Shown here: positions 51,246 through 60,568 of the stretch, piece after piece
Position numbering within the stretch: the first letter of the stretch is position 1
Layout of the letters: the number at the start of each line of letters is the position of its first letter
Source of the DNA: Corynebacterium kefirresidentii
Lineage (GTDB): Bacteria; Actinomycetota; Actinomycetes; Mycobacteriales; Mycobacteriaceae
DNA length: 61,388 nt
Reading direction: 5' to 3'
Assembly (NCBI GenBank): GCA_002154655.1
Contig: NGUZ01000013.1
Location: 1-61,388, forward strand
The notes under the pieces: generated by a model
Databases searched by the model: none
The model's input: only the letters and a program-made list of their open reading frames with translations
What the model was told of the DNA's origin: nothing
Made by a program: the position numbers and the translations under genes

Positions 51246-52673
51246 GTGTCTTCTAAAAACATTATCGCCATTGCAATGTCCTTCGTGGGCTTGTTGGTCG
51301 GCGCAGGCTTTGCCACGGGACAAGAGGTGGTGCAGTACTTCACTGCCTTTGGTACCTGGGGTATTCCTGGCATCATTATCGCCGCACTCATCATGACCCT
51401 TGCAGGTACAGTGTTCTTGCAGTTGGGAAGCTATTTCCACGCCTCGGAACACAATACTGTTTTCCGCAATGTCACCCACCCGATCGTCTCCAAATTGCTG
51501 GATGTGGCGGTCATCATCACCCTCTTTGCCATTGGCTTTGTGATGTTGGCGGGTGCCGGCTCTAATATGCAGCAGCAGTTTGGCTGGAAGACGTGGATCG
51601 GTTCCACGCTCATGCTGGTCTTGGTTCTGATTGTTGGCATGCTCGACGTGGATAAGGTTTCCAAGGTTATCGGTGCGGTAACGCCGACCATCATCATTGC
51701 GGTCATTGGTGTAGCCATCTACACCGCACTTAATATGCCGGATGATATCGGTGCTGCCATGGACGCCTCCAGTCAGATCGATACTCCGATTGGCAACTGG
51801 CTGATTTCCGCACTGAACTACAACGGCCTTGCTCTGATGCTAGCCGTATCTATGTCCCTGGTTATCGGCGGCGATAATATTAGCCCGCGCGAGGCCGGCT
51901 GGGGCGGCGTCGTGGGCGGCATTATCTACTCCGTCATGATGGGGCTTGCCGGTTTCTCTTTGCTGATGAACTCGGATAAGGCACAAGGCTCCGATATTCC
52001 GATGTTGTCTCTGGTCGATGACGTCAATCCCACATTGGGCGCTGTCATGGCGGTCATCATTTACTTGATGATCTTCAATACCGCCATCGGCATGTTCTAC
52101 GCGCTGGGTAAGCGCCTGTCTGCCGGCCATGAGAAGCGCTACCCGGTCATCTTCGTCATCGGCTGCTTGGCTGGTTTCGCTGTTTCCTTTGCCGGCTTTA
52201 AGACCTTGATGAACTACATCTACCCAATCATTGGCTACATGGGAATCCTCATGGTCGCCATCTTGGTTTTTGCCTGGTTCCGTAGCCAGTCCCAGATCCA
52301 GGACGAGGCAGTGCGCCGCGAGCGCGTACGTGCCCTCATGCACCTGAAGCTGCACCCGGACAAGGAATATGACGCCGAGCGCTACGACGATGAAATTGGC
52401 CAGCACATCGAGGACTCCAATATGGATAACGAGGCCCTTTATGATGAGCTGGTGGAGGAAGTCACCGAGAAACTCGACAGCGACGATGACGTGGACTTTG
52501 ACAAGGAAAAGTACGAAGAAAAGCGCCACGATTACTCCTACTACACCGAGCGTGATGCGGTAGAAACCGACCGTACCCCGGAAGAAATTGAAAAGTGGGT
52601 CGAAGAAACCGGTGCATCCGGCGATCCCGAGGAAGATGAGCAGCAGCCGAAGGCTGACAAACCGAAGAATTAA
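51246..52673 (+). CDS. YkvI-family membrane transporter with acidic cytoplasmic tail
   Basis: 475 residues. About ten to eleven helices fill residues 1-360, beginning IIAIAMSFVGLLVGAGFATGQEVVQYF, which matches the YkvI family in the APC-like superfamily. Substrate unknown. The last 110 residues are soluble and very acidic (for example KLDSDDDVDFDKEKYEEK). The GTG at 51246 is the start; no strong ribosome site is seen. Neighbours give no hint of substrate. Confidence 0.8.
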   Translation: MSSKNIIAIAMSFVGLLVGAGFATGQEVVQYFTAFGTWGIPGIIIAALIMTLAGTVFLQLGSYFHASEHNTVFRNVTHPIVSKLLDVAVIITLFAIGFVMLAGAGSNMQQQFGWKTWIGSTLMLVLVLIVGMLDVDKVSKVIGAVTPTIIIAVIGVAIYTALNMPDDIGAAMDASSQIDTPIGNWLISALNYNGLALMLAVSMSLVIGGDNISPREAGWGGVVGGIIYSVMMGLAGFSLLMNSDKAQGSDIPMLSLVDDVNPTLGAVMAVIIYLMIFNTAIGMFYALGKRLSAGHEKRYPVIFVIGCLAGFAVSFAGFKTLMNYIYPIIGYMGILMVAILVFAWFRSQSQIQDEAVRRERVRALMHLKLHPDKEYDAERYDDEIGQHIEDSNMDNEALYDELVEEVTEKLDSDDDVDFDKEKYEEKRHDYSYYTERDAVETDRTPEEIEKWVEETGASGDPEEDEQQPKADKPKN

Positions 52674-52689
52674 GCGGACAATGGGTGTC

Positions 52690-53760
52690 ATGAGTATCTA
52701 TGCACCCGCATCTGACCGTTATGATTCGATGGAGTACCGCCGAGTAGGTAACTCTGGTCTGAAGTTGCCGGCCATTTCCCTTGGTCTATGGCAGAACTTT
52801 GGAGACGATCGTCCCCTGGCCACGCAGCGCGAGATTCTACGCGCAGCGTATGACCGGGGGATTACTCATTTCGATTTGGCTAATAACTATGGCCCGGAAC
52901 CTGGCGCCGCCGAAGCCAACTTCGGCCGTATTTTCGCTCGCGATTTCCGTCCCTTCCGTGATGAAATGATCATCTCTTCCAAGGCCGGCTGGGTGATGAA
53001 TGATTCCCCCTACGGCTTTGGTGGCTCCCGCAAGTACCTGGTGAGCTCCTTGGACGCGTCCCTCAAGCGAATGGGCTTGGATTATGTGGACATCTTCTAT
53101 CACCACCGCCCGGATCCAGATACCCCGCTGGAAGAGACCCTGTATGCACTGCGCGATATCGTAGCTTCCGGCAAGGCCCTCTACGTGGGCATTTCCTCTT
53201 ACGGGCCGGAGCTTACCGCGGAGGCCGTGGAATTTATGGAAGAGGAAGGCTGCCCGTTGCTGATTCATCAGCCGAGCTATTCCATTCTCAACCGCTGGAT
53301 TGAACGTCCCGGCGAAGACGGCGAGTCGCTGCTTGACGTCACTGGGCGTAGCGGATTGGGAGTCATCGGCTTCGGGCCGCTGGCACAGGGCATGCTGACG
53401 GATCGCTATATTGATGGCATTCCCGCAGATTCCCGCGCGGCAAAAGATAAGACCTTGGAAAAGGATTGGCTCAATGAGGAGAACCTGTCCATGATTCGCG
53501 CTCTTAACGATATTGCGCGCAAGCGTGGGCAGTCTTTGGCTCAGATGGCTATTTCGTGGGTACTGCGCGACCAAGGCGACCGCACGCTAACCTCGGCGCT
53601 ATTGGGCGCCTCTTCGGTGGAGCAGCTCGAGCACAACCTGGGGGCATTGGATAACCTCGCCTTCAGTGCGGAGGAGCTGGGCGCGATTGACGACGTCGCC
53701 CACGACGCAGGCATCAACCGTTGGGCCGGTGCCACTGCATCTCGCGTGCGCGGTAACTAG
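52690..53760 (+). CDS. Aldo/keto reductase (YghZ/GprA-like)
   Basis: 356 residues. AKR catalytic residues D and Y are in HFDLANNYGP, K in ISSKAGW, and H in DIFYHHRPDPDTPLEETL. The stretch YGFGGSRKYLVSSLDASLKRMGLDYVD is characteristic of the L-glyceraldehyde-3-phosphate reductase (YghZ, AKR14) group, so detoxification of such aldehydes is likely. A GACAAT box 7 bases before the ATG at 52690 supports this start over 52681. It lies 16 bases after the YkvI gene. Confidence 0.88.
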   Translation: MSIYAPASDRYDSMEYRRVGNSGLKLPAISLGLWQNFGDDRPLATQREILRAAYDRGITHFDLANNYGPEPGAAEANFGRIFARDFRPFRDEMIISSKAGWVMNDSPYGFGGSRKYLVSSLDASLKRMGLDYVDIFYHHRPDPDTPLEETLYALRDIVASGKALYVGISSYGPELTAEAVEFMEEEGCPLLIHQPSYSILNRWIERPGEDGESLLDVTGRSGLGVIGFGPLAQGMLTDRYIDGIPADSRAAKDKTLEKDWLNEENLSMIRALNDIARKRGQSLAQMAISWVLRDQGDRTLTSALLGASSVEQLEHNLGALDNLAFSAEELGAIDDVAHDAGINRWAGATASRVRGN

Positions 53761-53781
53761 GCGGCCCTTTGAACCCGGCCC

Positions 53782-54474
53782 CTAGAGCAGGAGCAACTTG
53801 AGCGTTAGGCCAATCATGATGACGCCGATACCGAAGTTGATCCAGCGCCATACCGTGGGTCGGGACAACACGTGGGAAAAGCGTGCGGCGCCAAAGCCGA
53901 TGAAGGGGAACCAAGTGAAGCTGGCGCAGATAGCACCCACGGCGAAGAGCCAGCGCCCTGATTCGCCGTATTGGTTGGCGATGCTGCCAAGCATGACCAC
54001 CACGTCTACGTAGGCGCCTGGGTTCAGCCACGTTAAGGCCAGGGCGGTCAATAGTGGCTTAACCCAGGAGGGGGAGCGCTTTATCTCCACCCGAGTTTTA
54101 GTCTTCGTCGTGCTGCGTGACGTGGAACCATCGAAGGTGGCTACTTCCTGCGGGACCTTAGGCTGTGTGGATTCGACCTCAATGGCCTCGCCCTTGGTCT
54201 TTAACGCATCGCGGAAGCAGGTAAAAGTAAAATAGGCCAGGTAAGCCGCGCCAACGTATTTCAGGACTTGCAGGGCGTTGGGAAACTTTTCTACCAGGTA
54301 GCCCACGCCGGCTGTGCCGGAGGTAATCAGGATGATGTCGGAGAGCGCGCAGACGGCAATGATTAAACCGATGTGATCACGGCGGATGCCGAATTTAAGC
54401 AGCATGGCATTTTGCGGCCCGACGGCCACGATAAGCGATAATCCCAGAAAGAAACCAGCAAGCACGATGGACAT
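53782..54474 (-). CDS. lysE: Basic amino acid exporter LysE
   Basis: 230 residues with six helices. Signature VAVGPQNAMLLKFGIRRDH at the N-terminus and the NPGAYVD segment are typical of LysE, which exports L-lysine and L-arginine. A charged loop at about residues 95-135 is typical of the family. Divergent from its activator lysG. A CACACT box 7 bases before the ATG and TGGACT 17 bases further up form the promoter. Confidence 0.9.
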   Translation of the reverse strand: MSIVLAGFFLGLSLIVAVGPQNAMLLKFGIRRDHIGLIIAVCALSDIILITSGTAGVGYLVEKFPNALQVLKYVGAAYLAYFTFTCFRDALKTKGEAIEVESTQPKVPQEVATFDGSTSRSTTKTKTRVEIKRSPSWVKPLLTALALTWLNPGAYVDVVVMLGSIANQYGESGRWLFAVGAICASFTWFPFIGFGAARFSHVLSRPTVWRWINFGIGVIMIGLTLKLLLL

Positions 54475-54544
54475 GCTTTCTAGTGTGAATTCTTAGGCTG
54501 GATTAGTCCAGTTAATGCTTCTTCAGTTGGTTTAGAATAGCTTC
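54475..54544. promoter_or_regulatory. lysE-lysG divergent promoter with LysG operator candidate
   Basis: The palindrome CTGGATTAGTCCAG (54498-54511) covers the lysE -35 (TGGACT on the minus strand). The lysE -10 is CACACT on the minus strand (54482-54487). lysG has TAGAAT (54533-54538) 6 bases before its ATG. LysG is known in C. glutamicum to activate lysE with lysine, arginine or histidine as co-inducer; the exact site here is inferred. Confidence 0.65.
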
Positions 54545-55417
54545 ATGAACCCGGTGCACCTAGAAACTTTGCTTGCGATCGTGGACGAAGGCAGCTTCGA
54601 TGTTGCCGCAGCCGTGCTCGGTATATCGCCGTCTGCGGTGAGCCAGCGTATCAAGGCCTTGGAGTCGAGCACCGGACGAGTACTCCTTCGCCGTGCCACC
54701 CCGGTAACCGCCACGGAAGCGGGGGAGATCCTGGTTCAATCTGCACGCCGCATGGCGTTGGTGCAGGCGGAGACGGATGCCCGCCTAGGTCACCGCTTGG
54801 CCCGGGTCCCGCTTTCTGTCGCAGTGAACTCGGATTCCCTAGCGACATGGTTTCGTAGGGTTCTTAACGATACCGCGCGGCGGGGCGACGTCGCGTTGCG
54901 CATCCGGATTGAGGATGAGGCCCGCACCTTAGCTATGCTGCGGCGGGGCGATGTGCTTGGCGCGGTAACGAGGGAAGCCACGCCGGTCTCGGGCTGCGAG
55001 TCTAGCTTTTTAGGTACGATGCGGTACTTCCCAGTCGCGGCACCACATATTGCAGAAAGCTTCCATAGCGGTCACCTGACCTGGGAAACTTTGCCCCTTG
55101 TAGGCTATGGGCCCAACGATCAAGTACTGGATGATGCAATGCGTGAGCGCTTCATTGATTCGGCCGTGGTGCGTGCCCGGGTGTCACAGATTCCCTCTTC
55201 CGAGGGCTACCTCGAGGCCGTTCGCGTTGGCCTGGGGTGGGGATTGCTACCCCAGGCCCAAGCGCTGCCTCTATTGGCAGCAAAAGAGCTGGTGCTTCTC
55301 GACGACTCCCCGCTCGATATCGACCTCTACTGGCAGCGTTGGCGCTTGGAGTCAGAGGTTTTGAGCGAACTTACGCGTTCGGTAATCGAGGCTGCGGCCG
55401 ATCTAGTGGCGACGTAG
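54545..55417 (+). CDS. lysG: LysR-type regulator LysG (ArgP family)
   Basis: 290 residues. N-terminal helix-turn-helix is in MNPVHLETLLAIVDEGSFDVAAAVLGISPSAVSQRIKALE, close to the ArgP/LysG/IciA family, followed by the ligand domain. It should activate lysE when basic amino acids accumulate. Divergent gene order with lysE is conserved in corynebacteria. Confidence 0.92.
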   Translation: MNPVHLETLLAIVDEGSFDVAAAVLGISPSAVSQRIKALESSTGRVLLRRATPVTATEAGEILVQSARRMALVQAETDARLGHRLARVPLSVAVNSDSLATWFRRVLNDTARRGDVALRIRIEDEARTLAMLRRGDVLGAVTREATPVSGCESSFLGTMRYFPVAAPHIAESFHSGHLTWETLPLVGYGPNDQVLDDAMRERFIDSAVVRARVSQIPSSEGYLEAVRVGLGWGLLPQAQALPLLAAKELVLLDDSPLDIDLYWQRWRLESEVLSELTRSVIEAAADLVAT

Positions 55418-55486
55418 CACGCGTGCTCGCGCGGCGCGCCGTGGTGGGTACCACAAAAGTGCAGGCACGTGCCCTAAGTTGGAGCT

Positions 55487-56437
55487 ATGAGCGATAAGCA
55501 GCAACCGGATAAAGCCACCCCGTTTGATGAGGATATGGACGTGCCTACCTACAACGCGAAGCCCGCTAGTAAGGATTCTGTCTCCGGCCAGGGGAAGTCG
55601 AAACCTGGCCTCTTCGAGCGCGCCGGCCGCGCTGAGCCGCAGGAGATCAAGCCTTCCCAGGCACGGCAAGACCACCCTGAAACTGAGGTAATGTCCTACT
55701 CCAGCGCGAATGAAGCCGCGCGCCAGCAAAGCGGCGCCAGCGAGGAAACCGTAGCGTTTGCGCAATCGGAGTCGGCCACGCCGGTCAGTGCCGAGGAGGA
55801 ATCGGCACTTGCTACTGCCGACGCCTCTGAAGAAGGTGCCGCCAGCGCAGAAACCGTAGAGGAGCGCGAGGCCCGCTTGCAGGCGGAACAGGAAGAAAAA
55901 GAAGGCTACCACCGCTATGGGCGCCGCGGCACTATCGACTTTGGTCTGCTATTCATTCGCATCGCACTGAGCGCCTACCTAATCATTGCCGGTGCAAAAA
56001 CCTTCTTCGAGCTCGGTGATAGTCAGGGCTTGTCCGGTCTAGAGGGCGACTTTGCTAACTATGCCTGGGATACCGCACTGTCAATTGCGGTTCCAACCAT
56101 GCAGCTTATCGCTGGTGTATTCCTGTTGCTGGGACTCATTACGCCTCTGGCTGCCATGCTGGGCTTGGTAGTGACCGGCTTTACTGCCGTGCATGAAATA
56201 GCGCAGACTGGTGCCGGCTTGGACGTCTTTAGCTGGCCAGATTCCGTATGGCTTTCCCTAGTCCTCTTCGTTATCGCCGTGGGCCTGCAGTTCACTGGCC
56301 CGGGCTTTATCTCCCTAGACTTCAAACGCTCGTGGGCACGCCGCCCGCTGGGCACCTCCTGGGTCTTTGTGCTTATCGGCGTAGCGATTCTCGTAGCACT
56401 GTGGTTCTTCGGTGCGGGAGTTAATCCGCTGAACTAA
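55487..56437 (+). CDS. DoxX-family membrane protein with long disordered N-terminus
   Basis: 316 residues. The first 140 are predicted disordered, rich in Glu, Ala, Ser and Lys. The DoxX part starts at GRRGTIDFGLLFIRIALSAYLIIAGAKTFF and has about four to five helices including IAVPTMQLIAGVFLLLGLITPLAAMLG. Function in this genus unknown; DoxX proteins have been tied to redox and thiol stress elsewhere. A TAAGTT box 6 bases before the ATG suggests a leaderless start. Confidence 0.82.
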   Translation: MSDKQQPDKATPFDEDMDVPTYNAKPASKDSVSGQGKSKPGLFERAGRAEPQEIKPSQARQDHPETEVMSYSSANEAARQQSGASEETVAFAQSESATPVSAEEESALATADASEEGAASAETVEEREARLQAEQEEKEGYHRYGRRGTIDFGLLFIRIALSAYLIIAGAKTFFELGDSQGLSGLEGDFANYAWDTALSIAVPTMQLIAGVFLLLGLITPLAAMLGLVVTGFTAVHEIAQTGAGLDVFSWPDSVWLSLVLFVIAVGLQFTGPGFISLDFKRSWARRPLGTSWVFVLIGVAILVALWFFGAGVNPLN

Positions 56438-56450
56438 TCGCCAAAAGATT

Positions 56451-56480
56451 ATCCGTCGCGCACGCGGCGGATTTTCTTTT
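56451..56480 (+). terminator. Terminator of the DoxX gene
   Basis: ATCCGTCGCG (56451-56460) pairs with CGCGGCGGAT (56463-56472), with one G-T pair, followed by TTTCTTTT. Confidence 0.8.
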
Positions 56481-56485
56481 ACCCC

Positions 56486-56517
56486 TTGCTTTCCGGGAGG
56501 GAAAGTATGATACTTTC
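56486..56517 (+). promoter_or_regulatory. Promoter with palindromic operator before the membrane protein/regulator pair
   Basis: TTGCTT (56486-56491) and GATACT (56509-56514) with 17-base spacing. The perfect palindrome GAAAGTATGATACTTTC (56501-56517) covers the -10 region. The winged-helix regulator encoded in the same operon is the obvious candidate to bind it. Confidence 0.65.
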
Positions 56518-56562
56518 TAAAGTGGAAAACAACGAAGTTCGAGGGTGAAAGGGATAGAGACG

Positions 56563-57027
56563 ATGGAAGACAGCGTGCACGAGGCACTGGCATTTAATGA
56601 AGAAATGGAGCAAGACCAGAGCGCAGGGCGGAAGACCGCGCTTAATGCATTGTTTGCTGCGGCGTTAGCAGGACTGTGGTTTGGCCTGAGCCAATTTGGG
56701 GAAGGTATGCCTCTATGGTTATCTCTCGGAGTCATAATTGCCTGCGTGGGTGTAGGCCTTTGGGTAGGCGCTAAAAAGCGTGACGTACGTGCAGGCTATA
56801 GACAAAATCCTTTTGACCAGCCGCAGCCGGACTGGAAATACTATCTCGGATTTTTTCTAATGTTTGCCCCTACGTTTTTCCAGATCTTTCTCGAAGGGCA
56901 CATGGTGATTGCGGCCATCGTATTCACGCTGTGGGGCTTGGGTATGTTTTGGGCTCTCAATTCGGGAGCAATGGATATGTCCACGCGTGGCCATAGAGAC
57001 GACAAGCAGGCGAGCGGTGATGAGTGA
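56563..57027 (+). CDS. Small membrane protein co-transcribed with a winged-helix regulator
   Basis: 154 residues with about four helices (LNALFAAALAGLWFGLS, LWLSLGVIIACVGVGLWVG, YYLGFFLMFAPTFFQIF, VIAAIVFTLWGLGMFWAL). No family recognised with certainty. The ATG at 56563 has AAAGGGA upstream; a GTG at 56545 is the alternative. The stop overlaps the next start by 8 bases. Likely repressed by the coupled regulator. Confidence 0.72.
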   Translation: MEDSVHEALAFNEEMEQDQSAGRKTALNALFAAALAGLWFGLSQFGEGMPLWLSLGVIIACVGVGLWVGAKKRDVRAGYRQNPFDQPQPDWKYYLGFFLMFAPTFFQIFLEGHMVIAAIVFTLWGLGMFWALNSGAMDMSTRGHRDDKQASGDE

Positions 57028-57334
57028 GCTTGATCCAGTAATCCACCCGCTTAACCGGTTTAAGATTTGTGCGGTACTTAATGCTGCCGGGGCAGTGGAA
57101 GGCGCCATCAACAAAGAGATGCGCTTTGCCGCGATTCGAGACAAGGTGAATCAATCCGATGCCACGCTGTCTAAGCAGCTAAGCGCACTGGAAAAAGAGG
57201 GGTATGTCAGTCGCTTTCGTGAGTATGGATCCTCGCGTGGCAAGGACACGGTGTGGGTGATGCTCACGGCCAAAGGTAAGGCGGCATTCGATTCGCACCT
57301 TGCAGCGCTTAAGACGCTAGCGGGGCAGGAGTAG
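57020..57334 (+). CDS. Winged-helix transcriptional regulator (HTH_34 type)
   Basis: 104 residues forming a single winged helix: MRFAAIRDKVNQSDATLSKQLSALEKEGYVSRFREYGSSRGKDTVWVMLTAKGKAAF. This matches the small MarR/HTH_34 group seen in many actinobacteria. It overlaps the membrane protein gene by 8 bases, implying one operon, and probably binds the 56501-56517 palindrome. Its 3' end overlaps the convergent GT87 gene by 26 bases. Confidence 0.82.
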   Translation: MSELDPVIHPLNRFKICAVLNAAGAVEGAINKEMRFAAIRDKVNQSDATLSKQLSALEKEGYVSRFREYGSSRGKDTVWVMLTAKGKAAFDSHLAALKTLAGQE

Positions 57335-58583
57335 CGGTATTTGCGTTCCGGTTATTGCGCTGGGAGGCATAGAAAGCGGCTGCGAAAAGTGCGACGGTCA
57401 GTATGGTTAGCCACACGAAGTCATCCACCCAGAACTTCTGGTAGCGCTCCATGGCGTGGACATCGACTTGATCACCCCACCACCACTTGGGCGGGACGGT
57501 CAGCAGCATGGCTGACCAGGCGACGAGGACGGTAAGCAGGCTGCCCGCGGCCCATCCCGTAGAAAGCCAACTCCAAGCGCGGTAAAGGAAGACTGGGATG
57601 ATGAGCGTGAGCCAGACCCAGTGGTGTGACCAGGAAACGGGGGAGATGAGCAGGAGGGTGAGGGCGGTGACCAACTGGGCGTCGACAAGCAAATGCTCTT
57701 CGCACAGGCGCTTAATAAGCCACGCCGCGAATGCAATGACCACGAGGGAGGCGGTGATCCAAGCAATGTTGATAGCCAGACCATTGGCATCCATGGCCTC
57801 CGAAGAAGAATACATGCGCTGAATGGCGCCCTTGATAGAACTATTGGACTGGTAATCAGTCCCCACGCCGAAGTCGCCGCCAGAGCCCATATCGAGCAAT
57901 TTGGAACTGAAGAACTCCACGAACGCGTCCCAGCGGAAGGCCGCGGCAAGAAGTGTGGCCGCGACAGCGGAAAGGAGCGCTGTGGCAATCTGCTTCCACT
58001 CCTTGCGCATGAGGAAGTAAAGCAGCATGGCCAGAGGGGTTATCTTGATGGCGGCCGCCAGACCGATCAGGATTCCTTGCGGTAGGAAGCGCCGGCGCGG
58101 AACGAGGTCGAGGACAACGAGCGTCATGACCACGATATTGATTTGGGCAAAGCCGTTATTGAGGTCAACCGGCTCAAAGCGCAATACAATTGCCCAAGTA
58201 ATGGCGGTGACGGGCAGGAGGAACTCTGGCTTTTTCAGCACTGCCTTGAATACAAAGTAGAGGCAGAGGAGCACGAGAAGATCCGAGAGGACGACCACGA
58301 TGTCGCCTGCCATGTCGTGGTCAATGCCATCGAAGGCCGTCAGTGGGACCATGACCAGCGCGCCAAAGGGTGGATAAATGAAGGGCAATTGAATATCGCC
58401 AGCCAGCATGGGTTCGCTGTAGACAGAGCGGTGTTCAAGGAAGGCCTTGACGCCTTCGCGGTAGACCACCATATCGATGGGGAAGTCCGTAATGTGGATA
58501 TCTTGGACGATCTTCCGAGCGCCAAAAATGAGCCCCAGTAAGGCCAGGGCATAGCGGAATAACGGGGTACGCGCGAATTTCAT
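57309..58583 (-). CDS. GT87 polyprenol-phosphomannose-dependent alpha-1,2-mannosyltransferase
   Basis: 424 residues with about ten to twelve helices. GT-C fold with the DUF2029/GT87 features IDMVVYREGVKAF and YPPFGALVMVPLTAF near the N-terminus. In corynebacteria such enzymes add mannose to lipomannan and lipoarabinomannan in the outer leaflet, using C50 polyprenol-phosphate-mannose. The ATG at 58583 is chosen: TAAGAT lies 8 bases upstream. A start at 58637 would add 18 residues. Which member (MptC or other) cannot be told. Confidence 0.85.
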   Translation of the reverse strand: MKFARTPLFRYALALLGLIFGARKIVQDIHITDFPIDMVVYREGVKAFLEHRSVYSEPMLAGDIQLPFIYPPFGALVMVPLTAFDGIDHDMAGDIVVVLSDLLVLLCLYFVFKAVLKKPEFLLPVTAITWAIVLRFEPVDLNNGFAQINIVVMTLVVLDLVPRRRFLPQGILIGLAAAIKITPLAMLLYFLMRKEWKQIATALLSAVAATLLAAAFRWDAFVEFFSSKLLDMGSGGDFGVGTDYQSNSSIKGAIQRMYSSSEAMDANGLAINIAWITASLVVIAFAAWLIKRLCEEHLLVDAQLVTALTLLLISPVSWSHHWVWLTLIIPVFLYRAWSWLSTGWAAGSLLTVLVAWSAMLLTVPPKWWWGDQVDVHAMERYQKFWVDDFVWLTILTVALFAAAFYASQRNNRNANTATPAPLAS

Positions 58584-58660
58584 CGCAGGATATCTTATGC
58601 GATTTGCAGGCAAAAGGCGCGCACCCCACCGAAGCACAGCAATTTAGCAGCTATCTCCTG

Positions 58661-60514
58661 CTAATTCACATAACCGTCAACCACGCGAACCGCGCCGCGG
58701 TCAGCTGAGGTTGCCATTGCCGCATATGCACGCAGTGCCTTAGTGATCGGGCGGTTTCGGCTTACTGGGGTCCAAGGGGATTCGCGCTGTTCTTGGGCGG
58801 CGCGGCGGCGCTCCAGTACTTCCTCATCCACGTCTAGGGTGAGCTCGCGCTCGTGGATATTAATGGAGATGGTGTCGCCGTTTTCGATGAGCCCGATAAG
58901 TCCTTGGTGAGCAGCCTCGGGGGAGATGTGTCCGATAGATAGGCCGGAAGTACCGCCGGAGAAGCGGCCGTCGGTAATCAAGGCACATGCCTTGCCCAAT
59001 CCGGCGCCCTTGAGGAAGGAAGTCGGGTGGAGCATCTCTTGCATGCCAGGCCCACCGGCCGGGCCTTCATAGCGGATGACCACGACATCGCCCGGCTGAA
59101 CCTCCTTATTGAGGATGATAGATACCGCTTCTTCCTGGGATTCCACGACCCGTGCAGGGCCGGAGAAGGTCCACAGCTCCTCTTCGACGCCCGCTGCCTT
59201 GACGATGGCCCCGTCGGGAGCGAGGTTGCCGCGCAGGACAACGAGGCCACCATCGGAAGAAAAGGCATGCTCGGCGTCGTGGATGCAGCCATTGGCGGCG
59301 TCGGTATCGAGCTCGTCCCAGCGGTTGGATTGGGAGAAGGGCTCCGTGGTGCGCACGCCGCCGGGGGCGGCGTAGTAGAGTTCGCGGGCCTCATCGGTGG
59401 CGTGAGGGTTGCGGATATCCCAGTCATCGAGCCACTGTTCGGCGTTGTCATATAGCGCTGTATGTACCTTGAGATTGAGGTGCCCGGCGCGGCGAAGCTC
59501 GCCCAAGATTGCGGGAATGCCGCCGGCGCGGTGAACATCTTCAATGTGGTAGGTCCCGTTGGGCGCTACCTTGGACAGGCAGGGTACGCGGTAGGAGATG
59601 TCGTTGATGTCATCCAGGGTGAAGTCCACCTCGCCTTCCTGCGCGGCCGCCAAGGTGTGCAGGATGGTATTGGTGGATCCACCCATGGCCATGTCTAGGG
59701 CCATGGCGTTAGTGAAAGCTTCCTTGGTAGCAATATTGCGCGGAAGCACCGATTCGTCTTCTTCGCCGTAATAGCGACGGCACATATCGACGATGGTGGT
59801 GCCGGCCTTTTCGAATAGGTCGCGGCGGGCCGTGTGGGTGGCCAAGGTGGTACCGTTGCCGGGCAGCGCTAGGCCGAGCGCCTCGGTCAGGCAGTTCATA
59901 GAGTTGGCGGTAAACATGCCGGAGCAGGAACCACAGGTGGGGCAGGCAGATGCTTCGACCTGAGTCAGTCCTTCATCCGAGACCTCATCATTGGCGGAGG
60001 CCGTAATCGCCGTAATGAGGTCGGTTGGGGCGTGGGCTACGCCGTCTACAACGACCGCCTTACCTGCCTCCATTGGCCCACCGGAGACAAAGATGGTGGG
60101 GATATTTAACCGCAGGGCAGCATTGAGCATGCCGGGGGTGATTTTATCGCAGTTGGAGATGCATACCAGGGCGTCGGCAGTGTGGGCATTGGCCATGTAC
60201 TCGATGGAATCGGAGATGATTTCGCGGGAGGGAAGCGAGTACAGCATGCCGCTATGGCCCATGGCAATGCCATCATCGACTGCGATGGTGTTGAATTCCT
60301 TGGGCACTCCGCCGGCCTCACGTACGGCATCGGCGACAATATCGCCGACGTTTTTGAGGTGCACGTGGCCGGGGACGAATTGGGTATAGGAGTTGGCGAT
60401 GGCGACGATCGGTTTACCAAAATCATTTTCCTTGGTACCGGTTGCGCGCCACAGGGCCCGGGCGCCAGAGGCCTGGCGGCCGACGGTAGTTACTTTTGAG
60501 CGCAGCGGGAACAT
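58661..60514 (-). CDS. ilvD: Dihydroxy-acid dehydratase IlvD
   Basis: 617 residues. It dehydrates dihydroxy acids to the keto acid precursors of valine, isoleucine and leucine. Iron-sulfur cluster cysteines are in [12 protein letters not shown] and [18 protein letters not shown]. The N-terminus [26 protein letters not shown] is very typical. It lies upstream of an ilv leader region on the other strand, as in C. glutamicum. Confidence 0.97.
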   Translation of the reverse strand: MFPLRSKVTTVGRQASGARALWRATGTKENDFGKPIVAIANSYTQFVPGHVHLKNVGDIVADAVREAGGVPKEFNTIAVDDGIAMGHSGMLYSLPSREIISDSIEYMANAHTADALVCISNCDKITPGMLNAALRLNIPTIFVSGGPMEAGKAVVVDGVAHAPTDLITAITASANDEVSDEGLTQVEASACPTCGSCSGMFTANSMNCLTEALGLALPGNGTTLATHTARRDLFEKAGTTIVDMCRRYYGEEDESVLPRNIATKEAFTNAMALDMAMGGSTNTILHTLAAAQEGEVDFTLDDINDISYRVPCLSKVAPNGTYHIEDVHRAGGIPAILGELRRAGHLNLKVHTALYDNAEQWLDDWDIRNPHATDEARELYYAAPGGVRTTEPFSQSNRWDELDTDAANGCIHDAEHAFSSDGGLVVLRGNLAPDGAIVKAAGVEEELWTFSGPARVVESQEEAVSIILNKEVQPGDVVVIRYEGPAGGPGMQEMLHPTSFLKGAGLGKACALITDGRFSGGTSGLSIGHISPEAAHQGLIGLIENGDTISINIHERELTLDVDEEVLERRRAAQEQRESPWTPVSRNRPITKALRAYAAMATSADRGAVRVVDGYVN

Positions 60515-60568
60515 GGTTTAAAGTCACCATTCCTTCAAGGGATGTGGGGGAGAGCGTCGGTGGCGTAT

